Counted from the stretch's first letter, positions 38,085-52,200 are shown. The stretch is 64,000 nt of DNA from Mya arenaria (GCF_026914265.1 NC_069127.1:70236223-70300222); one strand, 5' to 3'. Made by a program: numbers and translations. Notes: generated from the letters alone by a model not told the origin.

Positions 38085-41000
38085 ACGTGGCGCCCATCGA
38101 GGGACTTTTAGGTATTAGAACGAGTGTTAGGGGTACCGCTAGTGATATTGTAAGGAGATTGGGTACAGGGGTGAAAGTGGTGGAGGTTTTAAAGAAGTTG
38201 AATGGAACTTTCGGAAACATTGAATCAAAAGAGTCATTGATAAGAAAATTGTACTCCTGTTCTCAAGGATTGGATACGGTAAACATATATGCATCAAAGT
38301 AAAAGAGGATTTATTTGCACAAGGAGTTGAACTTGGAGCTGTACTCAGGGGGATAACATCTTATTGAGAGAACTTTTGTTTCAAGGATTAAAAATTGATT
38401 TGAAACATGTTGCCCAGTTTAAGTTTGAAACCATCAAAGATTATGATAGATTTAAAATTGAGCTGATGAATCTTGAAGCTGAAATGAATATTTATGCAAA
38501 AAGCTACAGAAACATGCTCAGTAGCAAAAAGTTTAAACATAAACTCGGTTTAGTGGCAATGGGCAAACGCCAAAGACATAGATCACAAAATCACAAACAA
38601 AAAACATAGAACAGCACAAAGCTCTACAAACAGCACAGTGCATAAATACTATAAATATATATAAAAAAATTGGTATGTTTATCAAGAATTGTTAGGTACC
38701 GCTTTGGAACGGTCAGTAAAATGTAAATTAACTGGGGGTTTAAACCAGTTTATGTGCACAAACCTCACTCTTATCCCAACAATCCTTAATAAAGATAAAA
38801 CGCAAAAGGTAAATATTTTCAAAGTATGCATTAACTTGAGGAAACTTCAGACCAATCAGACAGAAGTAAAGAAGACTTGTCATGTGGCACAGAATGCTCC
38901 GTCAAAACAAGAAAAGGACTTATAACAGCTCAAGGAGGACATGAGTAAGAAATTTAATGACACTGACATACACAAGCAAATCAACAAAAAGATTGATCAA
39001 TTGCAGCAGCAACAACAACAGCAGCGTGATAGTCCAGAACAACAACAAAATCAACCCTGTTTTTATGGAAACAGGAGATATAGACGACAGTCAGGAAGCT
39101 TCCACAGAGGTAGTGTTAGAGGCAGAGGAACTTACAAACCTGGACGCCCAATAGGAACAAACAGTTACAGGGGGTGTTGTCACAGATGTGGTGGACATGA
39201 CCATTATGTGAAGGACTGCACATCAGAATATCCTCGGACGGAGCAGACAGGGAATTATAGGGGCTGTTGTCATAGGTGTGGTGGCAATGATCATTATATA
39301 AAGGACTGTACAGCAGCATACTTACGGGCGGGACAGACAGAGAATTTAAACGCGTAGGTGCCTTGTTTGATGGACCGAACCAGGGCACAAATAACATTAA
39401 GGAGGGTCCTGTATTAGTAGGGGAAGCGAACATAACAAAAGTTATTATAAATGAAAAGGAAGTAAATGCTTTACTGGATACAGGTTCTTCAGTAAGTGTT
39501 ATTGCACAATCATATTTTGAAGAACATTTTAAAATATTGAATTAAAATCAGTGACTGAAAATTAAATATTGAAGGTGCAGGTGGATCTATGCTTCCATGC
39601 TCAGGATATATTTAAGTTGAAGTAAATTGAATTGGAATTCCGGAATGTAAGAAGCAATTAGCATTATTTTTGATATCACTAGATACAAAATTTTCCAGTT
39701 CAACACCAGTCATTATTAGAACTAACATTTTTCAAGAATTTCAAGAGGATTGTAGACAGAATTTTGGAGAAAGATGTTTACAAATGGCAAAGCTAACATA
39801 CCCTTGGTACTCTTGTTTTAGAACTATAGTGATTAGAGAAAAAACATTGAAACAGAATAAGAATAGATTAGGAATCATCAGATGTGCTTTACCACACAAG
39901 TTGACATTGAATCCGAATCACACCATGGATATTAAAGGTTATATTGACAAGAAGATTGACCATTAACCTACATCAGCCATTGTATGTGGGACTGATAAGG
40001 CCAGCCTGACAGATGGTTTGGAGGTTACAACCAGCATCATACACTATTCTTACACAGATGTCAATGAAGTTATTATTACCATTTCTAATCATTCAAGTTG
40101 TCCTATTCATATTTCACCAAAGGCAATTGTATGTGAGATACAGCCGGTAACAGTCACTGATGAAGTTTTCATTAAGATAGAAGAAGAAGACATAGATCAG
40201 AAGAGAGGAAAAATAGCTTAAAAATTGAAGATAGATGAAGGTAATGTACTTAATGAAGACCAGAAGCAGAAATTGAATACCTTACTTTTCCACCATCGTG
40301 ATATATTCAGCACTAGTGATACAGACATAGGCAGATGCAATTTTTTTAAACACCGAATTAAACTGATAAATCCTTTACCATTTAAGCAGAGGCACCGTCG
40401 GATACCACCTGCTATGGTAGAAGAGGTCAGATCCCATTTAGAACAGTTGTTTTCATGTGGCATCATACGACCATCAAAGTCACCATGGGCTTCACCAGTA
40501 GTCTTAGTTAGAAAGAAAAATGGAAAATTACGGCTCTGTGTGGATTACAAGATGCTAAATGAAAGGACAGTTAAAGATGCCTATGGTCTTCCTAGGATAG
40601 AAGATATGTTTGACTGCTTACACGGGGCACGCTACCTCACCCCAATGGGCATGAAAAGTGGATACCATCAACTAACAATGGAGGAAGAACACATAGAGAG
40701 GACTGCTTTCACAGTAGGACCACTAGGACACTTCGAAATTCAGTTTATGCCTTTTGGATTAACGAATGCCCATGCCAGTTACAGTAGACTGATGAATGAA
40801 TGCCTAGGTGATATGAACATGTCCATCTGTATTATATATTTAGATGACCTAATTATCATCAGTAAAACTTATGATGAACATCTAGAACGCTTGAATAAAG
40901 TTGTGGCAAGATTAAAGGAATGCAATCTGAAATTAGCCCCTGAGAAATGTAGTTTCTTCACAGAGAGAGTCAACTTCCTTAGTCATGTAGTAAGCAAAGA

Positions 41001-44000
41001 CGGAATTGAGACTGATCCCAGTAAGATTGAGAAAGTTAAAAACTGGCCATCACCAAACACACCAGTAGAGCTCCACAGTTTCTTGGCATTTGCGGGGTAT
41101 ACCAGAAGATTCATTAAATATTTTTCAAAAAATACCCGTCCCTTAGCTGAGATGATTCCAAATCCCACCTCCAAGAAAGGCCCAAAGAAGAAAGCAGAAC
41201 AGAAGAATTGGAAATGGACAGAAAATGAAGAGAGGATATTTCAAGATTTGAAAGAGATTCTGACCAGCCCTCAAATATTAGCCTACCCAGATTTTAGTAA
41301 GCCATTTGAATTGCACACTGATGCATGTAATACTGGACTGGGAGCAGTACTTTATCAACAACAAGAGGTTAAAAAGAGAGTTATTTCATATGCAAGCAGA
41401 GCAGTTAGTAAATCTGAGAAGAATTATTCAACCTACAGATCAGAATTTTTGGCGTTGAAGTGGGCAGTTACTTTAAAATTACAGTTACAGGAAACCATTT
41501 CATAGTATATACTGACAATAACCCACTGACACATATACTTTTTAACCAAACCTTGATGCTACAAGCCCGAGATGGGCAGCTGCACTGGCAGATTATGATT
41601 TTGAAATAAGATACAGACCAGGAAGGAAAAATGGAGACGCAGATGCATTAAGTCGGTATCCATATGAGAAGATTGAGGTCATGAAACAAGATGGGAATGC
41701 AATTGAAGAACTTTTAGATAGTGATGCGGTAAGAGCAATTTGTAGTACCCTTACACCACCATACATAGACACTCTACCCACCATGAATATGAACAAAGTA
41801 GAAATTACTGAATACACTAGTACTTCAATGGACCAAGTAGAGTTAAGGGAGATCAGAAGGAAACAAAATGAAGATCCCCTGATAGGAAAATGGAGAATTG
41901 CAGTGATAGATACAGTTAGATTAGAAAAGACATAACTAAAGAAGGTACAGTTATGAACAAGAACTGGAAGCATTTCAAGATCAGAAAAGGTGTGCTGTAC
42001 AGAGAGGTACAGAGATGATGAAAAGATCGAACAATTAGTGTTACCAGAGTGTTATAGAAGAGATGTGTTGACAGGTTTGCACATAGATGTTGGCCATCCA
42101 GGTATAGACAGAACAACAAATCTCATACGAAGAAGATTTTTTTGGCCGTGTATGTCAGCGCAGATAGAAGGTTTTGTGAAGAATTGTGACCGTTGTGTGA
42201 GGAGGAAGTCTTCAACAAACACACGTGCACCATTAGTAAGTGTGAACACGACCTTCCCCTTAGAACTTGTTTGCTTTGATTTTTTGACATTAGAACCATC
42301 CAAGGGAGGATACTCAAACATATTAGTTGTCACTGACCATTTAACCAAGTACGCACTAGCCAACCCGTAACCAGACAGCCAAAACTACTGCTGAGGCATT
42401 TTATAATCAGTTCATAGTGAATTATGGAATTCCACATAGACTCCACTCCGATCAAGGTGCCAACTTTGAAAGCCAACTTATCAAAGAGTTATGTGAACTT
42501 ACCAACATGAAAAAGAGTCACACTTCAATATATCATCCCCAGGGAAACGCAGGCCCGGAAAGGTTCAACAGGACTCTAATAAGCATGCTGGGGACACTTG
42601 AACAAGATCAAAAGAAGGATTGGAAAAATACATTAGTTCCCTAGTGTTTGCCTACAATAGCACGCCTTATGAATCAACAAAAGTCTCACCATATGAGCTC
42701 ATGTTTGGCAGGAAGCCACGTCTTCCTATTGAGGTTACGTTTGATGTCGTGAAAGAGAAAGAAGAAAAAGTAAAGACTCAAGAAGAATACATAGCAGAAT
42801 TAAGACAGATCATGGAAAATACAAAATATATTGTCAATGAACATGTAGAAAAGGCAAAGCAAAGACAAAAAAAATACTATGATATGAAGGTGAGAGGTGT
42901 ACAAATTGAAGAAGGAGATCAGGTATTGGTGAAGATTCTGGCTAGAGGAGAGGGTAAACACAAATTAAGCGATAAGTTTGAGGAAGAGGTTTACACATCT
43001 AGAGGGCAGAAAGGAGAAGTACCTGTATATACTCTAGAAGGTAGCAGTACCAGAAGAATATGGACCCTACACCGGAACCATCTATTCCCAGTGAACCATC
43101 GGGTGAGGGATGAACTTGTTAAAGATGAGAATATTGAGGAAAGAGAAATGATAAAAGATGCATCTAGAGCTGGAGAAGAATCGGGTGGAACCACCAACGA
43201 CAGCCATGATGATGAAGATGGTGTGATTTATGTCCCACAGACATATCTTTACGGGGACGCCCGTACGCCAGTAAATCAGTGGGAGGCAGAAATTGTATTT
43301 AACATAGATGATGAAGACAAGAATAAAAATGAAGTACTTCAGTTACAGTCTGAACTTGAGAAGGAACAGGTGGAAATTGAAGAGAACACAACAGAAGTTG
43401 ATGGTGAAGAATAAATAAAGGATGTTGCCAACGCAGCATCAGGTGGTGCTAATATAGATGGGAGCCCAGGTGAATGGGAACAAGGTGACACTGTTGTTGA
43501 AGATGACATCAGCAACGAAACAGACTCAACACTTCCTGTAACAGAAGATACAACACTTGAGGAAGTTCCGGAAACCACAATTTAGAAGAGAAAAAGACAG
43601 TTACCGCATCCACCAGTCAGAAGATCAGAAAGGGAAAGGAGAGCACCTGAAAAATACAGCGGCTATGTGATGTATGGAATGAATAGTCCGTTTGATGCCA
43701 GATTCCAGGCATTACAAACTATCATGAGTTCTGGAGTATTGGGAAGTATGGACAGTGAAATTGCCAGGGGATTAGTGACAGAAGTTATGAAATAATTTTG
43801 ATGTATCATTTTTTTTTTATAAAGATTTCTATGTCAGAATATTTTAATTACAATTTTGATCATGTTTATTCTTATTGTTCATAAACATACTACCCAGTAA
43901 TTGGTTATTTTATGTGGACACTTTTTGTAGAAGGGGAGGAAGATGGCATGAAATTTATTTTTTGTATGTTGTACTAACTAAGTGTGGCATATTTATTTTT

Positions 44001-44177
44001 TGTTTGTTTATGGTTTTTGGATATAATATTCATTAATTTATGGTTTAAGTGACAAGCGTGTAATTGAGATTTAATTGCCAGGAAATATTGGTTATTAGAT
44101 TTTTTTATTTTTTTTTAAAAATTATTTTTGTGACGATTAGACAATGACGGGACGCCATTTCAGGAGACAGGGACATG

Positions 44178-45042
44178 TGTAACAAGGTCCAAGTTTCATA
44201 ATTATTACATTTTTATTTTTAAGTGAGTTTGATTTAATGTAAGGGAGAAAACAAGCAAATCAGCTTTGATGTTATTGACAGAGTTCTCTTTCTAAGTAAA
44301 TTTAAAATATAATTGCTGTGTGGTCATCTGTGACTTTAATCCCTAAATTGACATTTTTTGTGGGAACACTGGATCATTCTGTTCTTTGTTTTCAAGGCGA
44401 ACACATCATATTTTACTATATCTGTAATTGTTGGAATTGGCGGGAAAAGACATTGAAGGTTAGTCAATTAGTTATACTTCTAGAACCTAGTATTTCTAGA
44501 ATATTATTTAATAAGAAGTGTAATTGTTTTAGTTCGTTGAAAATATGATAGTTATAATATTTCTAAAACGTCAAGATAGTGAATCAACCTTGCATGTTAA
44601 TATTATAAGTAATATTAATAAGTCCACTTATTTTAGATTTGCGGCACCGGTTGAATGTATGTGACAGGGAGAATATAAAGGCAGTTTGGCCTACAGCTGG
44701 TGAGTTAGATTATAAGTAATGTGATATGAAATGTGTTTGTTCCTGTTTTGTATATGATGTTTGTATTGTTTTAATATAAATATATTACGTAATAGTATGG
44801 CCGCTAGAAAATAGTATTAATTATGAGGAATATTGATTCTCAAAGTATTATAGAAAATATACTGAATTAATTGTTAACTCTTGTGTGATATGCTTAAGGT
44901 GATGTTTATATACTTTCAGAGCTGTGGTATATGTAATAAAAGCCCCTTAAGACTTCCGACGTGTTATCCAACTACACTGAACCCTAACTGCTGAGTTAGA
45001 CCAATCATTATAGTTGTGGCAATAAGAAACTACCCTATTACA
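44178..45042 (+). repeat. 3' LTR of the Gypsy fossil
   Basis: About 865 bp, starting TGTAACAAGG and ending TATTACA. A purine-rich tract (AGGAGACAGGGA) lies just before it. Confidence 0.9.
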
Positions 45043-45046
45043 GTAT

Positions 45047-45797
45047 TTCACAATCATTTTATGAAAATGTATCCAAACAAAAGCATTGTTTGAGCAGATT
45101 TGATTCTTTTAAGTTTATCTTTCCTGTTTGTTTCATTCTTAAATGACTTTGTTTCATGCCAGCTATAAATTATTTCCAGTCGCGGTCATGAGATGATGTC
45201 ATTTTCTAATGAAACAACAACCTCTGCATGTTTGTCAATTTTTCTATTTTGTTTGCTCTTCTATTAGAGCATTACATTAAGAAATAATTCTATAAGCACT
45301 TAAATAAAACTTATCAAAAATATCAACAAGGCAAATAGGATTAAAAGTGTGTCAGTAACATCAAGGTTTTTACCTTTCCCTCAATACTTCTTAATACATT
45401 TCAACATGTATTGTTTCTTTTTTATAGCCACCTGGTTGCAGAAGCTCTAGAGGACCATAATGGACAAAAATCCTGTTTAAGATAGTTCTGTCTGTAATTC
45501 CATACCGCCTCCAGAGAATGAAAAATGTCTTCAAGTAATAAAAGATTCTAAGCAAGTGCACTTCTGACTCCTCCAAAATGCTTCTTTGTTGTCAATTACC
45601 TTAGAGAGTTAAATATTCATGAATTCCATATATTCAATCATCTTTGAATCCATAAATTACACTATGTGACTATATCAAATTTATGTCTACATATATAATT
45701 GTGTATGCCTCAAATGATTGTTAACTGGCAAACATGTACCTTCACAGTAGTAGTTAGTACTTATTCTGTTAAAACATTGCATTTATTTTATTTGCAG
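45047..45797. other. Unique intergenic or intronic sequence
   Basis: No recognised gene. The 61-codon minus-strand frame at 45391-45576 lies in a slightly less AT-rich block with no domain; I do not support it as a gene. Confidence 0.4.
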
Positions 45798-46430
45798 ATC
45801 TTGATGTGCCAGCAGCCTGGAGTGGTCAAACCATCTGAAACTTGAAGTGAATACAGCACAGAATCCCATATTTCAAGAGAATGCAGATGTAATTCACCCG
45901 TTGTTTTATGTAAATAATACCAAATTTGACATTTACAGCAAATATGTAATAATTGAGCGACATATCGACAATTGCAAAACTCTGTTTTGTTAATTTTGTG
46001 CCAAATTTAGCATTTAAAACAAGAAACTATCAGTTGTTGCTTTTTTTTTCGGTTTCTTTTATTGCATGATTTTTTTCAAGCAGCAATCAGTTCAGTATAT
46101 AGTAGTTTTGGTGTTTTGACTGTCAATGAATCAAAAATCACTATTTGTATATTGTTGCACTGATATGTTAAATATTAAAGATCCAGCTGTCAATACAGAA
46201 AACATTGACTGTGCTTTTGAGAACACTGAATTTTATTAACATAATTTGACACTGTACATATTGCAAGCATTTTTCAGATAAATCCATATAAATTAATAGA
46301 AGATAATTGTAACATTAATATGTGCATATTAGCATATGTGAATAATCTAATAGCTTTTGATGGCATTCTGTATAAATAATATAAAATAATCATTTTAATG
46401 GTTTTAATTATTTTCATAAATAAATGGTTT
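45798..46430 (+). other. Candidate 3'-terminal exon of the plus-strand transcript
   Basis: Preceded by a good acceptor (TTTATTTTATTTGCAG). If spliced to 37174 the frame continues DLDVPAAWSGQTI and stops. The end is set by an AATAAA near 46418 and is a guess. No domain is recognised. Confidence 0.25.
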
Positions 46431-46439
46431 TGGAATGGG

Positions 46440-47868
46440 ATTGGGCTTGCCCTATATGCTGGTACACTCAACAAATATATGAAATATGGCTTAGTAAGCT
46501 CAGCTGACAGTTATTGTTGACTGTGTTCTTATATGGGTGTCTTCCAACAATATCACTGACTTGATTACTTTTTTGTATATGCTATATAGGCACTAAATTT
46601 AGAATATATCATCAGCTCTGTTGAATGCTGATTGTAATTGCAATTTATCATTTCTTTTTAGATCACTCTGTGGGTTGAAATATTGTTTGATGGTTACAAG
46701 TTTGTTTGTAATTACACCTGGATAAGTTTAAACTTCTTTAACATACTGGGTCTTTAAAAAAGTCCCATAATATGGAAATTTGGTTTGACTATTGCCATGC
46801 TAAATTCAAAATATACTTCATGTCAAAAATATTATGAGAGGTCGTTACATATTGGGCCTTTAAAAGTCTAGAAAATTTTAACATTATTTTATTCATTCAA
46901 CTTTATTTCCCATCAGATGTAAAAAACAACAACAACCTTTTTATCAAAAAGCAAGACAAAAAGGCCACTGTGGGTGATCTGTAAAAAATACATGTGTACT
47001 TGCATCTTTAACTGTAAAAGGTCTAACACAGATATATTTTCGTGTAAACCTGATTGCTTAAGATTTAGCAAAGCTGTTTAAAATATTAATTAATTTAATT
47101 TTAGATAATTATGATCATTAGACATAATGACACAAATCATTTAAAGTTTATTGAAAGCATTGTTTAGATAATTCTGTAATGAAAGCAGTATTTTTATTTG
47201 CCCTTAAAATCTAAACAACAAATTTGTTCATTATTAACATTTTGCAACTTTTTTTTTTGGAGGGTGTTATGTTTTTGTGACAAATTAACAAGAATATATT
47301 TTGTATTCTCACTGAGATGGTTTGCAGACAATTTGCCGGAGCTGCTTGTACAATCAATAATTCAACAATGTTTTTTGGTAAGGGAGTTTTGCTTGATTAT
47401 TATTAGTAAATAAGTAAATGTTGTGCCATGTTTTACCATTATATTTAGATAGTGTTTTTGCCCATTCAATTATAATGATAGCTTTACCCCTGATTGTAGT
47501 ATACTTCATATTCTTCAAATGTGTATATGATACATACTTGATCTCAAATGCATAGTAGCTTTTTTTTAACTTAAGTAAGAAGTACAACTCCAAACTTTAA
47601 TATATATTATATCGAAATGCATTATATATACTGTATACACTATTATTGTAGATGGTTGTGTATAAACTAAATAAATTGCTAACAGCAACAGAACTGCTTA
47701 TTATTAAAAATGTTTCATTAACATATACAAGAAACGTTTCCCTTTTACTCCTATGTTTCACTTAGTCATTAAGTAAACTTTAAAGTGTCCGGCAACTACA
47801 CTTCAAGCCCACAGAGGCAGCGCCTTAGTTGATATTATCTATTAGTTAATTAAATGCTCATCCGTTTT
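46440..47868. other. Unique intergenic, nothing recognised
   Basis: AT-rich sequence without paired repeats or coding frames worth reporting. Confidence 0.5.
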
Positions 47869-48753
47869 TAGAACGTCAGATCATTGTTTTAAACAGTGTT
47901 TATTTCAAACCATTTTCTCTCGCGGTGTTGTTGTTTCTTACGGGATGCCTCATTTCCTGATTCCGTTCAATTGTTTGTTATAGTTTGAATGGATTAGTCA
48001 CTAACACCATATGATCAGGAAGAATATTATAGAACAAAAAGTTATTGTTTTTTTCTTACTGAATAGTGTTATATGCTTTTCAACATATTTTCCCATCTTT
48101 GTTTTATTTTAGTTATTCTATTAGTTTATTAAATGCACATCCGCATTTACATATAAAGCATGCATGGTCATATAAAACACTTACATCATGAGGTCATTCT
48201 AAAAAGAATTACCAGAGACTGTTACTATTACAATTTGATATCGCACAATAAAACTATATGAAGTGGTTATAAACATACATCGTATATGCATATTAATATA
48301 TCGAATTGCGAAATATAATCATATCTTATCATGCTTTATACTTTTAACAATGTCAGAGAAATGCTTATTAGTCCAATTTAATCAAATTATTTTGAAACGG
48401 TTGAAACGGATGAATTTGTGTATAAATGTATTTCATGTACACTTTTATGTTTTGATATACATTTTTAAACATATTTTATAAAACAATATCATATTTCTTT
48501 AAAATACTAAATTTCTCATACATTTCTTTTCTAATTTACTCAAGCTATGTTAAATACAAATATTTTATACAAATCTTTCATAATGGAAGTGTTACCAGGA
48601 TGTAGCTTCTAACATTGCATACATTTAAAGAATCATGCAGATAAATTACAACGATATTTGAATATGTGCCTGCTGTGTATTGAACGGCAAACTTATCAAT
48701 ATGATATATAACTAAGTGGAGTTGAATAGAAATGAGCTAGGAAATCGGGGGAT

Positions 48754-48845
48754 AGATGTTGATGTTGATGGTATACTTGCCCAGTTTATCAAAACCATTA
48801 AGGATTTGACATTACCGTTTATAACTCGATTATTCAACCGTGTAT
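48754..48845 (+). mobile_element. LINE fragment, remnant of the element whole at 56.76 kb
   Basis: About 90 bp identical or nearly so to 56764-56863 (LTLPFITRLFNRVFESG in translation), then an abrupt jump to the SINE-like unit. Confidence 0.75.
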
Positions 48846-49110
48846 TTGAGTCGGGTCTGTAAACCGAGCTGAGAAATATCTCGTTATAACGTGCGCCTTG
48901 TTTTCCTGATCGTATGGTTTTTCCTCACCAGAAAACTCGTGCAGTGAATTTCGCCGGCGATGCTTGGGGATCGATTCTCGGCCATCGATTCCGACAACTG
49001 ACAAGGACGCGGAATAAGCCATATTACTCCTGAGTGTTTTGTCTTCTGACAGAATAAAAGTTTAGTTGTATTATATTTACCATTAAGACGATAGGCTATG
49101 CACGTTTACG
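48846..49110 (+). mobile_element. SINE-like unit, copy 1
   Basis: Sister of 58311-58570. A tRNA-like stretch holds an A-box-like CTCGTGCAGTGAATTT and a B-box-like GGGATCGATTCTCGG. No tRNA fold is intact and the class is tentative. Confidence 0.4.
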
Positions 49111-49435
49111 TCGATGTGTGGATCCCTGGATTCCTGACGTACTCCTGATGATATTGTAAGCAAGACAGACATTATGTTTCCGACTTAAACAAATTGTTTT
49201 CTATTAGTTAAGTAGGATTTGAAAAACTTAATCGATTTTTAGAAAAAAAATGAAACAAGTTCAGTTGTGTAATTTCATGATCCACTTAATCAAATGCCTT
49301 TCGTAGATCCAGAAAGATAACAGTAACAATTTTGTCACCGTCAATTACTTTTATAAATGCGTCTATTAAACTTGTTAATAATGTACACCATCACTAGTAT
49401 TGGCAATATCCACTTGTGACTCCACTACTAAAGGT
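49110..49435 (-). mobile_element. LINE RT fragment
   Basis: The minus strand reads VIFLDLRKAFD then a stop, VDHEI, and further on SSGVRQES. These correspond to RT motif A and the SGVRQG block of CR1/L2/Jockey-type LINEs. It carries several stops. Confidence 0.6.
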
Positions 49436-50403
49436 ATTTCGGTCCATAATCCTTGATCAATCCGTGGTAATTGTTGAGCGTGAGAACTGTTGTTCGTTCG
49501 CCAGGTTGCAGGTTTGATAAAGCAAAGTTCTGCATCAATATTGCGAACAAGTTAACTCGTGCCTCTTTAACTGAGATATATCACGTCTGTACACAAGTAG
49601 CAATTTCCATCTATAAATGACGTTAATACATCAATGACATGTGATTTATTTTTTCTGCATAGGTGTGCACTATCCCATTTAATTCACGAATGTTTTTGTT
49701 GTGAATGTCCGATCGCGAAGCTACATTTCAGACATAAATAGTGCATGCTGTGAAACGCAACGTCTCAGTATTAAAGTGACGTTATTTCTCCATCCAATGT
49801 GCTTAATAGTCTTGCGCGGCTGACTTATTTTCGGCAACATAAACGATGACTGGAATGTGTCCATATCCATTTCCTTCACCTTTTTAGATATATTTCCACC
49901 AGGGCGCCTTTAAATGTGCATATTCCAACATGTTTGTCCTTTTTCACAAATACCTTTGGTAGTTAAGTCACGAATTATTAATATTTTTGATCATTGAACG
50001 CTTGAAGTCCATGGTTGTACTTGAGGATCGGAAGTGTCTTGTTACTTTCAATACTTGTGTGAAAATAACCGATGTTTTGGCTCTTTTTCACTGTTATCAT
50101 TTGATGTTTTAGATGAAGAAATCTTATTTTTGTCCGTCAATTCTAACAATAAATCTGTTTTCTGCCGAGTTTTGGTGTATTCATTTAACTGTTTAATAGC
50201 ATCAGATATAATTTCTTAACATGTAATTCGTGTATTTTTTCACAAGTTGATTTGAATGAGATATTGCTTGAATACGCATCATCGAGGTGTCTGCATGTAT
50301 GCTCATTGTTAGTTTTGTTTGCCTTTTTATGCTGCACAATTCGTCATGGAGCTGTGCAAAACTCAATTCCGTCTGTGATATGTGATAATTTTCTTTTTGA
50401 TTT

Positions 50404-52200
50404 TCGCTATCTCACCATACGGAGTACAGCCCCTTTAAATATCACATGCTTCTTGGACAGATATTAGTGGTAGTACTTTTTAAAAATGTTATGTATTCAA
50501 ACATAATCGTACAAGTTAAGATAATTTTGACAAATATTGTATATGTATTTTCCCGGGACGTAATAAATCAAGATGAAAACGTAAACGACGTGCCTGTGCC
50601 AACTCCAACGTTGAAATAACGTCGGACATATATTTATAGCACACCGGATAGGCATTTCTGGTTAATTCAGCCGTACTGGAAATATATCTGGCACTGCAAT
50701 GCTAGATGAGTCAAGCGCTGTGACGCAATACGTTTTCTTATTTTAGTTTTATTTCACACATTATGTAAGCATAATTTTGATATTTCAATATATACAGTGT
50801 GTGTAGAACACGTGATAAATTACGTTATACATGAAAATAGAACTGCTGATGTTTGACCTGATGCAATGTGAGAAAGTTCCTTTAAACTAATTTGAAAGGA
50901 TGAGTAAGCTACACCCACTATACGTAATATGGTTTAGGAGGCCATGCCAACTTTTCGTATTTGACGAGGGATATCACAGTAACTTTTAAAAAGGGTTACA
51001 ACAAACTTTTCTTACCAACAAGCAAAAAAACAGCCAATAAAGACATCGCCATTTTTACCACTATATTTTTCTTTATAAAACATCAGCTCGTTCTTCTGAA
51101 TACGTGTGTATTTAAAGCCGTTTTCGCTCGCGTTCTCATGGCTTCTTTTGGGACGCATCATTGTGTTTTAAGTCTCATCAATGCAACATTTATTCATTTC
51201 ATGATAATAAACACACAATATAATTCATTTCCACTCAAAGTATGAGTTTAAGGAAACTATCGTAACAGCATATTGCTATAACAACAAACGAATACTACAC
51301 ATACAACATGGAGTTATGTACTTAAACATGATATACATTATATTTACACGATAAAAACCCTGAAAGAATGCTAATCCTGGTATAAAAAATAAATTGAAAC
51401 AAGGAATTTAAATAACTTGCACTATCATGCATAATTAAGAAATGGAGGAATAATTATCATCTAAGTAAGACAGGAGATGAACTTATAAGCACTTATTTCT
51501 AGATTTACTTTAAATATGATTACTTTAAGTTAAATTTACTTAAATATTGTTAGATGCTTTGGCACACAATCTTTACAACATATGAGTTGATAGTATTAAA
51601 GACTGCCAATATAACTCAGACATGCTTTAAAAATAATGAATTGATGGTATTTGAGTTTTTTAACAATGGCATTCTTAAAGTATCGTAAAGGCTACAATTT
51701 CTGACTCACCATTTTCTCAAAAAGGCAAAGGCGATCGTTCAAGGCAAGATTTTCATATTGTGCCATTTCAACTGGAATTGGAGCTACTCCAAGGCTAAAC
51801 ATACTTAACAATTACCTATGCAGTGTGTGTATACCACGTGATAAATTGCGTAATAAAGCTACGTCGGAAGGCAACATTTTTCTTCGAGTTATGACTTTAA
51901 ACTAAGATAACTTCACCTTTTCTTCACCATTTAAAATGAAACATAACGCAGTCTACGCCGCTCACGGAGCCCCGCCTTCTGTCTTTTACCAGAGTTTATT
52001 GAGAGTTAAATTTCTTAAAACACTTCGACAAACCTTTTCACAATACGGCCGTCTGACGGAGCACTGTCAAAACAGTTTTTTGGAGAAATGTTTTTCGAAG
52101 TGTTTGTGGAAACTAATAACCTAATCAAACTCGGTAATGAAAATAAGGCGGTGCTCTTTAAGCGGCATAGACTGCTCTTTGTTTCATTTAAAATGGTGTC
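50404..52200 (-). pseudogene. Ig-family locus that has lost its Ig exon (remnant D)
   Basis: 50405-50700 matches the 3' flank of Ig copy 2, and 50820-51000 matches its intron, with the Ig exon missing between them. Exon 1 survives whole at 51052-51016 (MAMSLLAVFLLVG, donor G|GTAAGAA), and its upstream flank matches 17.0-17.7 kb. The next Ig exon in the minus direction belongs to copy 2 about 18 kb away and already has its own exon 1. This is therefore most likely dead, unless the intact exon serves as a distant alternative first exon. Confidence 0.75.

Larger units (their letters stand above)
37190..45042 (+). mobile_element. Ty3/Gypsy LTR retrotransposon, fossil
   Basis: A whole-length but broken element of 7.85 kb with two LTRs and a 4-bp target duplication GTAT (37186-37189, 45043-45046). 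A primer-binding-like TGGCGCC follows the 5' LTR. Parts in order: a gag region (about 38.1-39.3 kb) with two CCHC knuckles (CHRCGGHDHYVKDC and a near copy), an aspartic protease with DTGSS (about 39.5 kb), reverse transcriptase with YLDD (about 40.3-41.0 kb), RNase H (about 41.3-41.6 kb) and integrase with an HHCC finger and core (about 42.0-42.9 kb). A charged tail runs to about 43.8 kb. No envelope gene or chromodomain was recognised. I judge about half a dozen or more breaks, so it cannot be autonomous. LTR divergence of about 4 % suggests a moderately old insertion. Confidence 0.95.
47869..50398. repeat. Segmental duplication, block matching 55917-59540 and 61137-61200
   Basis: Starts at AGAACGTCAGATCATTG, the 5' flank of an Ig exon 1 whose exon itself is missing here. 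It continues collinearly with 55917 onward. Relative to that sister it lacks about 1.46 kb of LINE (junction at 48845/48846), lacks the 156-bp-repeat element, and keeps about 220 bp (49217-49435) deleted in the sister. Confidence 0.85.

Noticed and set aside
39116-39433. Minus-strand open frames across the Gypsy region
   Set aside because: They lie opposite the gag and pol coding strand and have no domain of their own.
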